This document shows positions 20,381 through 29,165 of a stretch of 64,000 nt of DNA, piece by piece. Every line of letters starts with the position of its first letter. The first letter of the stretch is position 1. Source of the DNA: Caldicellulosiruptor acetigenus (lineage in GTDB: Bacteria; Bacillota; Thermoanaerobacteria; Caldicellulosiruptorales; Caldicellulosiruptoraceae); assembly GCF_026914305.1 (NCBI RefSeq), contig NZ_CP113866.1:186001-250000 (forward strand), written 5' to 3'. A program made the position numbers and the translations under genes. The notes beneath the pieces are model-generated. The model was not told the DNA's origin. It saw only the letters and a program-made list of their open reading frames with translations, and made no database searches.

Positions 20381-21834
20381 AGATGTCTCCTCCTCAGCCA
20401 GATAGTAAGGCCTAATACCAGAATAACAACAGGTATTCCAACAACAGCAATTGCTGCCCAGATCATAGCCTGTGTTGTGCTAATATTGAGCCTGAAGGTT
20501 GTAAGGTCTTTTGGCTGGATCTGCAGATTGTCTTTTTTGTCCTGCAGCCAGTTAAGAGCGTTTATTACAAAGTTCAGGTTTCCAGGAACGCTTTTTGAAA
20601 ACTGAGCATTTAAAAATGTTGCATTGCCAACTATCACAACCTTTGCATCTCTTGGCCTTAATTTTGCGTTGAGAGCATCAGCTTTATCGGTGATTGCAAC
20701 AGCCAAAGTGAATGGGCCGCTCTCATCACCTTTTTCTTTGCTAAAAGATGTTGAGTTCAAATCCTTTCTCAGCCATGAGTTAGATGTTGTTGTAAGAAGC
20801 TTTTCGATGGTGATTGTTCTTTTTTTGAACTTTGTTTCCACAATTGGCTGGGCATTTGGTATGAGCATGTACATGTTGTTAAGATCAATTGGGTTTACAA
20901 TATCGTGTGATTCAAACTTTGGAAGTATCCACACAGGATTTCCTGCGTTGTAGTTGTTGTCACCTTCCATGACAATTCCGTGTTCGAGTCTGACTCCCAA
21001 GCTTTCAAACAGACTGTTGAAGTTTTTGAGCTCATCTTTCAGTAGGTCAATCAAAAACATTACACGCCCGCCGCCATTTATATAGTCTTTTAGTTTTTTA
21101 AGCTCAATGTCTGAGATGTCTGTCTTTGGAGAGATTACTATCACAGCTGTTGCATCCTGAGGTACGCTCTTTTCAGTAAGAAGGTTTAAATCTCTTATCT
21201 CATAGTTTGCAGCCTCAATCTCGCTTGAGATGCCAAGTCCAACAAGCGTGTCCTCTCCATGACCTTTTAGCTCATACAATACAGGGCTTTTGTCAGATGT
21301 AACATACAGGATAGCAGGTGTCAGTTTTTGTTCAATTGTAAGACCGGTGACATTTGACTCGCCTGTCTGTTCATCGTATGAATAGTCGACCATATCGTAT
21401 CTGTTTATTACCCTGAACTTGTTGCCGCTTTCGACAATGAGCGAACCTTCATCAATGCCTGAGCCACTTGTATCATATTTTTTAACAAACCCTGGGTTTT
21501 TGTAAGGGTCTATGTATTTAATTTTTACATGCGAGGATTTTTCAGCATATTTTTGGATAAACTCAGATATCACAGGATTTTCATTTCCAGTTGGGAAAAG
21601 AGCATAGATTGTGACCTCTTTTTTTAGATTTTTCAAAAGGTCAACCGTGGGCTTTGAAAGTGAGTATAGCCTGTTGTGTGTAAGGTCAAGCTTTGCTGGA
21701 ATTTGGCCAACTAAAAGGTTTAGAACTATCAGGATAGCGATTACAGATGCGGTCAGCATAGCAGCATATCCGCCGTATTTGAACTTTCTTGTATTAAATG
21801 AGCTTTTTATAGCCTTTAAATCAAGCTTCACCAT
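20377..21834 (-). CDS. GldG-like ABC transporter auxiliary protein
   Basis: A 485-aa membrane protein of the ABC_transp_aux/GldG type. One helix lies near residues 25-45 (MLTASVIAILIVLNLLVG), an extracellular Rossmann-like domain follows (LTHNRLYSLSKPTVDLLKNL is typical), and one helix near residues 455-478 anchors the C-terminus. It belongs with the permease and ATPase genes next to it. The substrate is unknown; the gliding name comes from Flavobacterium homologues and need not apply here. ATG 21834 is preferred because GGGGGA is five bases upstream; an ATG at 21858 overlaps the permease gene. Confidence 0.78.
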   Translation of the reverse strand: MVKLDLKAIKSSFNTRKFKYGGYAAMLTASVIAILIVLNLLVGQIPAKLDLTHNRLYSLSKPTVDLLKNLKKEVTIYALFPTGNENPVISEFIQKYAEKSSHVKIKYIDPYKNPGFVKKYDTSGSGIDEGSLIVESGNKFRVINRYDMVDYSYDEQTGESNVTGLTIEQKLTPAILYVTSDKSPVLYELKGHGEDTLVGLGISSEIEAANYEIRDLNLLTEKSVPQDATAVIVISPKTDISDIELKKLKDYINGGGRVMFLIDLLKDELKNFNSLFESLGVRLEHGIVMEGDNNYNAGNPVWILPKFESHDIVNPIDLNNMYMLIPNAQPIVETKFKKRTITIEKLLTTTSNSWLRKDLNSTSFSKEKGDESGPFTLAVAITDKADALNAKLRPRDAKVVIVGNATFLNAQFSKSVPGNLNFVINALNWLQDKKDNLQIQPKDLTTFRLNISTTQAMIWAAIAVVGIPVVILVLGLTIWLRRRHL

Positions 21835-21848
21835 TTCTTCCCCCTTTT

Positions 21849-22712
21849 TTAGCTCCATCTTCTTTTCTCAAGGACTCTTATTGTGAGGAATATAAACACG
21901 AATATAAATGATAAATAGTACACTATTGATGACAAATCCAAAAGTCCGTTTGTGAATTTTTGATATCTACTCAAAAGCGAGAACCACTTAAAAAATCTAA
22001 CTATAGCATTGTCATAAAACTCTGGTTTTAAGATGTACACCGCAACAAATGCTGCTGTTCCTAAAGCTGCCGCTGAAACGCTGATAATTATATTTCTTAT
22101 CGTAAGATAAATCCATGCGCTAACTAGCCCAACAAGAATTAGCACAAATATAAATCCTGCAACTCTGTCTGTTGGGAGTGCAGATTCAAGCCAGTCCACA
22201 ACCCATGTCAAAAGCAGCGCAGAAAATGTCACAACAGCTGCAATGAACTGGTTGTCTGTCAGTGATGATATAAAAAGACCTACTGAGATAAATGAACATC
22301 CAAGAAGGAAAAATCCTATATATGCACCCAAGGTTTCTGCAACAGGAATGTCGCCGTAAAAAGAAAGTATTATGGGGTACAATATGGTAACAGCAATGGT
22401 AATAACAAAAACAGTAACAGCAGCTAAATACTTACCAAGCACGATTTCTGTAAGTTTCAATGGCGATGTTAAAAGAAGCTGGTCTGTCTTTGTTCTTGCC
22501 TCTTCACTCAAAAGTCTCATTGTCAAAACTGGCACAACAACTAAGAATATGAATGTTATGTTACCAAGCACTGATGTATAGTTCGGGCTTGCTGGGAACA
22601 GGTTTGACACTGCAAAGAAAAATCCCGAAATCAAAAGGAAAAATCCCATGAATATATAACCTGTTGGTGTTGAATAGTATATCTTTAACTCTTTTTTCAA
22701 AACTGCGCTCAT
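21849..22712 (-). CDS. ABC-2 type permease (GldF-like)
   Basis: A 287-aa integral membrane protein with about six to seven predicted helices (for example IFMGFFLLISGFFFAVSNLF near residue 15-35). The segment LLSEEARTKTDQLLLTSPL is characteristic of GldF/ABC-2 permeases. It overlaps the ATPase gene by four bases and should form the transport complex with it and the GldG-like protein. Substrate unknown. Confidence 0.82.
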   Translation of the reverse strand: MSAVLKKELKIYYSTPTGYIFMGFFLLISGFFFAVSNLFPASPNYTSVLGNITFIFLVVVPVLTMRLLSEEARTKTDQLLLTSPLKLTEIVLGKYLAAVTVFVITIAVTILYPIILSFYGDIPVAETLGAYIGFFLLGCSFISVGLFISSLTDNQFIAAVVTFSALLLTWVVDWLESALPTDRVAGFIFVLILVGLVSAWIYLTIRNIIISVSAAALGTAAFVAVYILKPEFYDNAIVRFFKWFSLLSRYQKFTNGLLDLSSIVYYLSFIFVFIFLTIRVLEKRRWS

Positions 22713-23662
22713 ACAGCTTCAGCCTCCTTCTCCTCGGTTGTGAGCTGCAGGAATATCTCCTCAAGCGTCAGGTCAACCGCTCTCATCATCAGAATAGGTA
22801 GTTTTGCCTCGCTCAGCGCATAGAATATATCTGCCCTTATATCCATCTCGTTTTCTGCTTCAACAATAACCTCAACAGTGTTTGGTTCTTTTGGACCGAT
22901 AAATTCTATGTATTTTACACCCGGTACCTTTTCAAGTATTCCATAAAGCTTTTGTCTTTGACCTAATACTCTCAGTTGAAGTTTGCTTCCGTGAGTAAGT
23001 CTTTTGGATAGATTCTCGGGTGTGTCACTTGCAACTATCTTTCCTTTGTTGATTATAAGAACTCTTTCGCAAACAGCACTGACCTCTGGCAGGATATGTG
23101 AGCTTAAGATTATTGTGTGTTCGCTTCGAAGATTCTTTATAACAGACCTTATTTCAATTATCTGCTTTGGGTCAAGTCCAATTGTTGGCTCGTCCAAAAT
23201 CAAAACAGGTGGATTTCCGATTAAAGCCTGGGCAAGTCCCACTCTCTGCTTGTATCCCTTTGAAAGATTTTTTATGAGCCTGTTTCTCACATGGGCAATG
23301 CCAACAGTTTCCATTATCTTATCCATACTTCTTTTTTTCTCTTTTTTATCCACCTTTTTGATATCGCTCACAAAGTCAAGGTATTCTTGCACAGTCATGT
23401 CCATGTAAAGCGGTGGGTTTTCAGGAAGATATCCTATTCTTTTTTTCACTTCTTCTGGTTCTTCTAAGATGTCAAATCCGTCCACATATGCAGTACCTTC
23501 TGTAGGTGATAGGTATCCTGTGATTATATTCATTGTTGTAGATTTTCCAGCACCGTTTGGACCCAAAAAACCAACAATCTCCCCCTTTTGTACCTCAAAC
23601 GAGATGTCGTGTATTGCGTAGTGCTGGCCATACTTTTTGGTTAAGTGTTCGACCTTTATCAA
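22709..23662 (-). CDS. ABC transporter ATP-binding protein (GldA-like)
   Basis: A 317-aa ATPase. Walker A is GPNGAGKST (about residue 35), the signature is LSKGYKQRVGLAQAL (about 136), and Walker B is LILDEPTIGLDP (about 156). The C-terminal 80 residues form the extra domain common to ABC-2 ATPases. It is the first gene of a four-gene minus-strand operon with permease, GldG-like and DUF4340 genes. A TATAAT -10 box (23712-23717, minus strand) lies upstream. Confidence 0.88.
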   Translation of the reverse strand: MIKVEHLTKKYGQHYAIHDISFEVQKGEIVGFLGPNGAGKSTTMNIITGYLSPTEGTAYVDGFDILEEPEEVKKRIGYLPENPPLYMDMTVQEYLDFVSDIKKVDKKEKKRSMDKIMETVGIAHVRNRLIKNLSKGYKQRVGLAQALIGNPPVLILDEPTIGLDPKQIIEIRSVIKNLRSEHTIILSSHILPEVSAVCERVLIINKGKIVASDTPENLSKRLTHGSKLQLRVLGQRQKLYGILEKVPGVKYIEFIGPKEPNTVEVIVEAENEMDIRADIFYALSEAKLPILMMRAVDLTLEEIFLQLTTEEKEAEAV

Positions 23663-23711
23663 AAATTATCCCTCCTCCAAAATCAATAAAGTATATAGAC
23701 GCTCAACTTTA

Positions 23712-23717
23712 ATTATA
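23712..23717 (-). promoter_or_regulatory. Probable -10 box of the Gld-type ABC operon
   Basis: A perfect TATAAT on the minus strand, about 50 bases before the ATPase start. No convincing -35 box at 17 bases; low confidence. Confidence 0.35.
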
Positions 23718-23797
23718 GTATAAACTATATCACAATGTGTTAACAATTTGTTAAATAAAAAAATAGATAGAGGTGAAAATATTGCAAAGAAGCAAAT

Positions 23798-23831
23798 AAA
23801 AAAGCTGCCCCGTAGATTGGCAGCTTTTTGT
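23798..23831. terminator. Bidirectional terminator
   Basis: AAAGCTGCC (23801-23809) pairs with GGCAGCTTT (23819-23827); T runs on both strands. It ends the coiled-coil gene. Confidence 0.8.
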
Positions 23832-23844
23832 ATGTGAATGCTCT

Positions 23845-24366
23845 TTAATTCTTTACACCTTTCAAAAAAGCTATATCTTGCATATTCTTCCCACAAACAG
23901 ATTCGATTACAACCATGTCTTTTTCAAGCCTTGTTATCTTCTCAGAGTTTTCCTCGGTCTTTACAAAAAGCAGCTGGTGTTCTTCTTTGTTTTTTGATAT
24001 CTCAGAAGAAAGTAGCCCTTCAATCCGTGCAAGCTGATGGGTAAAATTGTCATGTTCCGCTTTGTTTACCTGCGCTAAGTGCTCTAAGGCTTTTAGAATC
24101 TGGGTGTTTTCTGCAACCTGAAGTTCTAACCTTTCAACTCTCGCCTCAAGTGAATCCATTCTCTTTTCAAGGCTTTCTACTCTTCTTTCGAGACTCTCAA
24201 CTCTTCTTTCGAGACTTTCAACTCTCCTTTCGAGGGCTTCAACTTTCTTTTCAAGGTTTTCAACCCTCTTTTCAAGGCTTTCAACCCTCTTTTCAAGCCT
24301 GTCAACCTTTTGGTCAACTGCAGTTACTTTTTCAAGTATTAGCTCCAGTATTTCCCTATCACTCAT
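23845..24366 (-). CDS. Long coiled-coil protein of unknown function
   Basis: A 173-aa protein. Residues about 15-90 are an uninterrupted heptad coiled coil built of near-identical units such as RVESLER and KRVENLE; the C-terminal half continues as helix and ends without recognised domain. No signal peptide or membrane helix. It probably self-associates; I cannot name its role. ATG 24366 has GAGGAG eight bases upstream and is preferred over an ATG at 24381. The units are also tandem DNA repeats of 21 bases. Confidence 0.75.
   Translation of the reverse strand: MSDREILELILEKVTAVDQKVDRLEKRVESLEKRVENLEKKVEALERRVESLERRVESLERRVESLEKRMDSLEARVERLELQVAENTQILKALEHLAQVNKAEHDNFTHQLARIEGLLSSEISKNKEEHQLLFVKTEENSEKITRLEKDMVVIESVCGKNMQDIAFLKGVKN
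24161..24307 (-). repeat. Seven tandem 21-bp units coding heptads
   Basis: Seven adjacent 21-base units of the type CTCTTTTCAAGGCTTTCAAC, each coding one heptad. Such arrays can grow or shrink by slippage without breaking the frame. Confidence 0.8.
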
Positions 24367-24436
24367 TGTTTTTCTCCTCAAAGCTTTGCTTGTTTTTCTT
24401 AATTATAACACAAACAAGGAATAAAAATCTATACAA

Positions 24437-25444
24437 TTATATCCAGAAAACATAAGCTATAAATATAAGATACAGCACTCCACCAAACAAAAGTGCAATG
24501 GGATTGACATTCTTCTTAACTTTTACCCAAATAAGATTTAATACAGCAGAGCAGAAAGCCAAAATTGCCGAGACCATTGTGATTCCTTTCAGGTTCCATG
24601 GTGTAAAAATTATGCCAAAAACAACAGGAACAGATGACTGAAATACCATAGCACCTGTTATGTTTCCGAGTGCAAGTGTGTCTTTTTTCTTGCCAATCCA
24701 TATTACAGAGTTCAGCTTTTCAGGAAGCTCTGTTGCAATTGGTGTGATGATGATTGAAAGAACAAGTGCTGAGATTCCAATCAAAGTTGCAACTTTCTGG
24801 ACATATTCAACAAAAAGGTGTGCACCAAAGATTATTATAGCAAGTGACAGAATAAGCTGGACGCTTATCCAAAGAAGGTTGTTTGGAAGTTTTAAAAACC
24901 TTGTGAAATACAGCTCTTCAAGCTCTTGAGTTTCTTCATTTTCAGACTCATCCGCAAGCGTCTTTTTTACATAGATAAGATAAGCAACAAAAAGAGTGAT
25001 AGCAATTATTGTTCTAATTAGCTTATGGTTTTGTATAAAAGTTGTAGCAACAGCAATGCCATAGACAATCATAAAGTAGGTAAGGTCTCTTTCAAATACG
25101 CTCAGGTCAACATTCATTTTTAAGGTTCTTTTTTTGAGCAATGTGTAAACTATAACTGCCAGCCCTGTTATGAAAAAAGCAAGTGTTCCAAGCATAAAAG
25201 GTGCACCGGCAATCGCACCAATTCCAACTTCATTTGAACTTTCACCCTTTGAAAAAAGAATGGCAATAATGGGTATAATGGTTTCTGGTAGTGCAGTGCC
25301 AACCGCAGCTAAAATGCTCCCAACTGCTCCCTCGGCAAGGTTTAGCTTTTTCCCGAACCATTCAACAGCGTTTGTAAAAAAGGTACAGCCCATAAGTATA
25401 ACAAATAGAGAAATAATTAGTTTCAAGATATATCCTGCTACCAT
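24437..25444 (-). CDS. Sodium/calcium exchanger-family membrane protein (CaCA)
   Basis: A 335-aa protein with about ten helices in two inverted halves. The two alpha-repeats are visible: GSILAAVGTALPETIIPI (about residue 41-58) and LSIIITPIATELPEKLNSV (about 222-240), with the acidic residues that bind cation. An acidic loop (ESENEETQELEE) links the halves. Family members export Ca2+ in exchange for Na+ or H+. It lies beside a P-type cation ATPase on the same strand but is separated by a terminator. Confidence 0.85.
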   Translation of the reverse strand: MVAGYILKLIISLFVILMGCTFFTNAVEWFGKKLNLAEGAVGSILAAVGTALPETIIPIIAILFSKGESSNEVGIGAIAGAPFMLGTLAFFITGLAVIVYTLLKKRTLKMNVDLSVFERDLTYFMIVYGIAVATTFIQNHKLIRTIIAITLFVAYLIYVKKTLADESENEETQELEELYFTRFLKLPNNLLWISVQLILSLAIIIFGAHLFVEYVQKVATLIGISALVLSIIITPIATELPEKLNSVIWIGKKKDTLALGNITGAMVFQSSVPVVFGIIFTPWNLKGITMVSAILAFCSAVLNLIWVKVKKNVNPIALLFGGVLYLIFIAYVFWI

Positions 25445-25503
25445 TTTGTCATCCCTTTCTTTTGTTAATGTTTCTCAATAAGAATACTACTCTTAAATAA
25501 AAA

Positions 25504-25542
25504 GTGTCAAGAAGAGGATGCTTTCTGACCTCTTCTTGACAA
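25504..25542 (-). terminator. Terminator after the P-type ATPase
   Basis: GTCAAGAAGAGG (25506-25517) pairs perfectly with CCTCTTCTTGAC (25529-25540); on the minus strand CACTTTTTATTT follows. Confidence 0.85.
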
Positions 25543-25553
25543 AGCTTTTGGAA

Positions 25554-28217
25554 TTATTCTTTATGGAAGTGCCGTGTAAAATATTTTACAACTTCCACAA
25601 TAGGGATAATAGAAAGTGACGCAAAAATTACGATTGCCCACTGTGAAAAGTTAAGGTATGCGAGCTTAAATAGCTCTCTCAGCGGTGGAACTAATAGCAC
25701 TACAACCTGAAGCAAAAACGAGGCTATAAAAGCAAGATTTAAATATTTGTTTGAAAATACACCCATTTTGAATAGCGAATTAATGTTTGAACGCACATTG
25801 TATGCATGTGTAAGTTGTATGAGGCTGAGCGTCATGAAAGTCATGGTGATTGCAGTTTTGTGGTCATATAATTTGTTTCCTATAAAGAATACCATTAATG
25901 TTATCAAGCCTTTTAGAAAACCTTGATACAAAATTGAAAAGCCAAGCCCACCTGCAAATATATTTTCTGAAGTTTTCTTTGGTTTTCTTTTCATTACATC
26001 ACTTTCTGCTTTTTCCATACCAAGTGCTAAAGCAGGGAACGTGTCAGTCACAAGATTTACCCACAGGATATGAATTGGATACAATACTACCCAGTTTAAA
26101 AGTGTTGCCAAAAAGAGTGTTACAACCTCTCCAATATTTGAAGAAAGCAAAAACTGTATGGTTTTTCGTATATTGTCATAAATCTTTCTTCCTTCTTCAA
26201 CAGCTGCAACAATTGTGGCAAAGTTATCATCTGCCAAAATAACATCAGATACGTTTTTGGTAACATCGGTTCCGGTTATTCCCATACCAATTCCAATATC
26301 AGCAGCTTTTAATGCAGGTGCGTCGTTTACCCCATCGCCTGTCATAGCAACTATTTTGCCATGACTTTTCCAGCTGCTTACAATTCTTAATTTGTGCTCA
26401 GGTGAGACTCTTGCATATACTCTCACTTCTTTTACTTTTTCTTTTAACTGTTGGTCATCTAATTTCTCAATTTCGCTACCAGTCAAAACTTGTGAAAGTT
26501 CATCTTTGCTTGTATCAATTATTTTTAATTCTTTTGCAATGGCTAAAGCTGTATCTTTATGGTCTCCTGTTATCATCACAGGTGTGATTCCTGCTTGGTA
26601 GCACACTTCAACTGCTCCATAAGCTTCTTTGCGTGGCGGGTCAATCATTCCAACAAGTCCTATAAAGATGAGGTTATCTTCAATGGTATTTTTATCTTCT
26701 AACTCATTTTTATCAATTTCTTTGTAAGCAAAAGCCAATACTCGCAGGGCGTTTGATGTCATTTCTTTGTTTGCTTGCAGGATTTTTTGGCGTATATTTT
26801 CATCAAGTGGGAGTATTTCATCATTTACCATTATAAACTTACACTTATTAATTATTACATCGACAGCGCCTTTGGAAAATACCAGAAGTTTTTGGTCATT
26901 TTTAATCTCATGCACAGTTGTCATCATTTTTCTGACAGAATCAAAAGGTACTTCATATACTCTCTTAAAAACCTTTTCGATGGCGTTCTTGTTCAATCCC
27001 TTTTCATAAGCAAATTTTACTAAGGCAATTTCGGTAGGGTCACCTATAAACTGGGGCTGTTTATCAACCAAATCAAGTTTGACGTCATTACAAAGTGCCA
27101 TTATCTGAAGTAGGGTTTTAGTTGCATTATCTTCATGTTCAAGATTTTCGCTCAAGTTATCATTACAATAGACTTTCACAACATTCATCTTGTTTTGAGT
27201 AAGTGTCCCCGTTTTGTCAGAACAAATAACTTCTACTCTTCCTAATGTCTCAATCGAAGAAAGTCTTCTTATTATAGCGTTTCGTTTTGCCATTCTTTGA
27301 ACACCAATTGCCAGAACAATTGTTACAACAGCGGGAAGTCCTTCAGGGATTGCAGCAACAGCCAATGACACAGCTGTCAAAAACATTTCAAATACATCTC
27401 GCTTATAAAGCAATCCTGTCACAAAGACAATAAATGCAATTGCCAGAATTCCAACTGTAAGATATTTCCCGATTTCTTCTAACTTTTCATGAAGAGGAGT
27501 TTTAGTATCAATTGCAGATTGGAGGTTGACAAAGTTTGCAATTTTGCCTATCTCTGTTTTCATGCCTGTTGAAACAACCACACCTTTTGCTCGACCATAT
27601 GTTACAATTGTTCCCATGAAAGCCATATTGGTTCTCTCTGCAAGAGGTGTTGACTCAGCAAGAACGTCATTTGCATCTTTTTCAACAGGGACAGATTCTC
27701 CAGTTAAAGCTGACTCATCAATTTTAAGATTGAAGCTTTCAATGAGCCTCAAGTCTGCTGGAACAATATCCCCTGCTTCAATCTCAATTATATCGCCAAC
27801 TACTATTTCATCGGTTTTAATCTGCATCAGGTGGCCATCTCTGTAAACCTTTGCATATGGCATATTAAGTTTTTTGAGAGCATCAATGGCTTTTTCAGCC
27901 TTTAGTTCCTGGGCAACTCCAAAGACTGCGTTGATGAGCAGTACTGCCAAGATGATTGCGGCATCTGCTGCTTCGCCAAGAAGAATTGAGATTATAGCCG
28001 CAGCAAACAGTACAAGTACCATTACATTTTTGAATTGTTCCAGGAAAAGAGCAAATATGGATTTCTTTTTTCCTTCTTCAATTACGTTTTTTCCATATAC
28101 TTTGAGTCTTTCTTCTGCCTCTTCAAAGGAAAGTCCGTTTAAACTGGTTTTAAGATTCTCCAAAACGGTCTCTACAGTTTTAGAGTGAAAATCAGAAAAA
28201 TTTTGATTCAAGCTCAA
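25554..28217 (-). CDS. P-type cation-transporting ATPase (Ca2+/Mn2+ efflux type)
   Basis: An 887-aa P2A-type ATPase. Visible parts: N-terminal cation-ATPase domain, actuator TGES (about 175), membrane motif IPEGLPA (about 290), phosphorylated Asp in CSDKTGTLTQNK (about 334), and hinge MTGDGVNDAPALKAAD (about 615). These enzymes pump Ca2+ or Mn2+ out of the cell. A putative Mn2+ riboswitch in the leader argues for a manganese role, as in the YoaB-type ATPases. Starts with TTG; TTG at 28217 or the one two codons later (28211) both fit the GGAGGG site. Confidence 0.92.
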   Translation of the reverse strand: MSLNQNFSDFHSKTVETVLENLKTSLNGLSFEEAEERLKVYGKNVIEEGKKKSIFALFLEQFKNVMVLVLFAAAIISILLGEAADAAIILAVLLINAVFGVAQELKAEKAIDALKKLNMPYAKVYRDGHLMQIKTDEIVVGDIIEIEAGDIVPADLRLIESFNLKIDESALTGESVPVEKDANDVLAESTPLAERTNMAFMGTIVTYGRAKGVVVSTGMKTEIGKIANFVNLQSAIDTKTPLHEKLEEIGKYLTVGILAIAFIVFVTGLLYKRDVFEMFLTAVSLAVAAIPEGLPAVVTIVLAIGVQRMAKRNAIIRRLSSIETLGRVEVICSDKTGTLTQNKMNVVKVYCNDNLSENLEHEDNATKTLLQIMALCNDVKLDLVDKQPQFIGDPTEIALVKFAYEKGLNKNAIEKVFKRVYEVPFDSVRKMMTTVHEIKNDQKLLVFSKGAVDVIINKCKFIMVNDEILPLDENIRQKILQANKEMTSNALRVLAFAYKEIDKNELEDKNTIEDNLIFIGLVGMIDPPRKEAYGAVEVCYQAGITPVMITGDHKDTALAIAKELKIIDTSKDELSQVLTGSEIEKLDDQQLKEKVKEVRVYARVSPEHKLRIVSSWKSHGKIVAMTGDGVNDAPALKAADIGIGMGITGTDVTKNVSDVILADDNFATIVAAVEEGRKIYDNIRKTIQFLLSSNIGEVVTLFLATLLNWVVLYPIHILWVNLVTDTFPALALGMEKAESDVMKRKPKKTSENIFAGGLGFSILYQGFLKGLITLMVFFIGNKLYDHKTAITMTFMTLSLIQLTHAYNVRSNINSLFKMGVFSNKYLNLAFIASFLLQVVVLLVPPLRELFKLAYLNFSQWAIVIFASLSIIPIVEVVKYFTRHFHKE

Positions 28218-28303
28218 ATCCCTCCTTCTTCAAAAGTGTTTTGAAGAGCTTTTAAAACTGCTGACAAAAACTATTATGGGTTTTGCAAAATCTTTTTAAA
28301 GAC

Positions 28304-28353
28304 AAATAAAAAAGACTTTTAACATGTGACGGTGAATCACATGTTAAAAGTCT
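28304..28353 (-). terminator. Riboswitch terminator before the P-type ATPase
   Basis: On the minus strand AGACTTTTAACATGTG pairs with CACATGTTAAAAGTCT (28313-28328 with 28338-28353), followed by TTTTTTATTT. Its first arm overlaps the 3' arm of the aptamer, as expected for a switch in which ligand binding prevents the terminator. Confidence 0.85.
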
Positions 28354-28454
28354 CGCACACCCTATTTTGGGCCCTTATCCCCAGAGAAAGGTCTTTTAAA
28401 ATACCTTTCTCGCGAATGTTGAGGACAAGGCTTTTGGTGCTACTCCCTTTTAAC
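28344..28454 (-). promoter_or_regulatory. yybP-ykoY (manganese) riboswitch aptamer
   Basis: The minus-strand RNA begins AAAAGGGAGTAGC and closes with GCGAGACTTTTAA, pairing as the P1 helix. Between lie GTCCTCAAC and CTGGGGATAAGG flanking a hairpin (AGAAAGGT with ACCTTTCT). This matches my memory of the Lactococcus aptamer, which begins AAAGGGGAGUAGC and ends GCAAGACC. Recognition is by eye, not by covariance search. It controls the P-type ATPase gene. Confidence 0.78.
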
Positions 28455-28499
28455 AAAGAGCAGAACCTATTTTTAGTTTTTATCCAAAAGCTATTTATT

Positions 28500-28528
28500 A
28501 TTTTACAGTAAAACTAAACTCTTTTCAA
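28500..28528 (-). promoter_or_regulatory. Promoter of the riboswitch-ATPase unit
   Basis: Minus-strand TTGAAA (28528-28523) and TAAAAT (28505-28500), exactly 17 bases apart, about 45 bases before the aptamer. Confidence 0.6.
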
Positions 28529-28536
28529 TACCATAT

Positions 28537-28814
28537 TTATAGCTCATACTGATGCCCTTTTCGTCTTTTGCCCATCAATGGTCCTTCAAGCCAGAACATT
28601 GTTGGGTCTTCTAATGCCTCAACTATTTCATGAAAGTCGCCCATCTTGGTCCAAAGCATGTCACCTTTTTCAAGTATGTATTCTTTCTCTTCTGAAATGA
28701 CCTTTAACTTCCCTTCAAGCACAAAATAGTACTCATCACAGTCATGCATATGCCTTTCTACAATGTTTTTCTGCCCTTTTTTGTAATAAGCTATACCCCA
28801 CTTTGCTTTGGCAT
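28537..28814 (-). pseudogene. Small cupin protein with apparent start-proximal frameshift
   Basis: Residues HMHDCDEYYFVLEGKLKVI and LEKGDMLWTKMGDFHEI show a single cupin domain with metal-type His and Glu. The best start, ATG at 28814 behind GAGGTGAG, reads only seven codons before a stop. The cupin frame is one base off: it continues upstream as KWGIAYYKKGQKNIVERH and then meets a stop right at the ribosome site, with no usable start. A single-base change or sequencing error near codon 2 would explain this. Translation from ATG 28749 would give 70 aa with the first strand missing. Function unknown. Confidence 0.6.
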
Positions 28815-29012
28815 TTTCTCACCTCTAAAAATTCATTTTTCGGTCTGACTGTGTTATACTTAAATTCTACCCTATAACCATTGCAATTAAAAGATACAAT
28901 CAAAATTTTTTATCTTTTATCTTCCTGCATAAAGGTTTACAAGCTTCACATCAAAATTGCAAGTTTTTTGTTTTCAACTTGCAGCTTACAAAAAATTCTC
29001 TTCAATTTATTA

Positions 29013-29069
29013 TTGATTGTTTAACAATTTGCTGCTATAATTAAACTTAACCCATTGTATACATGTATA
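29013..29069 (+). promoter_or_regulatory. Promoter and palindrome before glutamate synthase operon
   Basis: TTGATT (29013-29018) and TATAAT (29036-29041) are 17 bases apart. A perfect 12-base palindrome TATACATGTATA (29058-29069) lies just downstream and could be an operator. The rest of the 350-base gap is AT-rich; a small hairpin (GCAAGTT with AACTTGC, near 28958-28984) is the only other structure seen. Confidence 0.6.
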
Positions 29070-29165
29070 AATGTTGTTTTTTGTATGCAAAAGATGTTAT
29101 TTTTTTAGAAGTAAAAAACTCAATAGTAAATAATTTTCAATTTATATACACAGGAGGTATAGAAA

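Noticed and set aside
28313-28353. Hairpin considered as the terminator of the glutamate synthase side or a simple bidirectional terminator
   Set aside because: Its T run is on the minus strand and its arm overlaps the aptamer, so it belongs to the riboswitch of the P-type ATPase.
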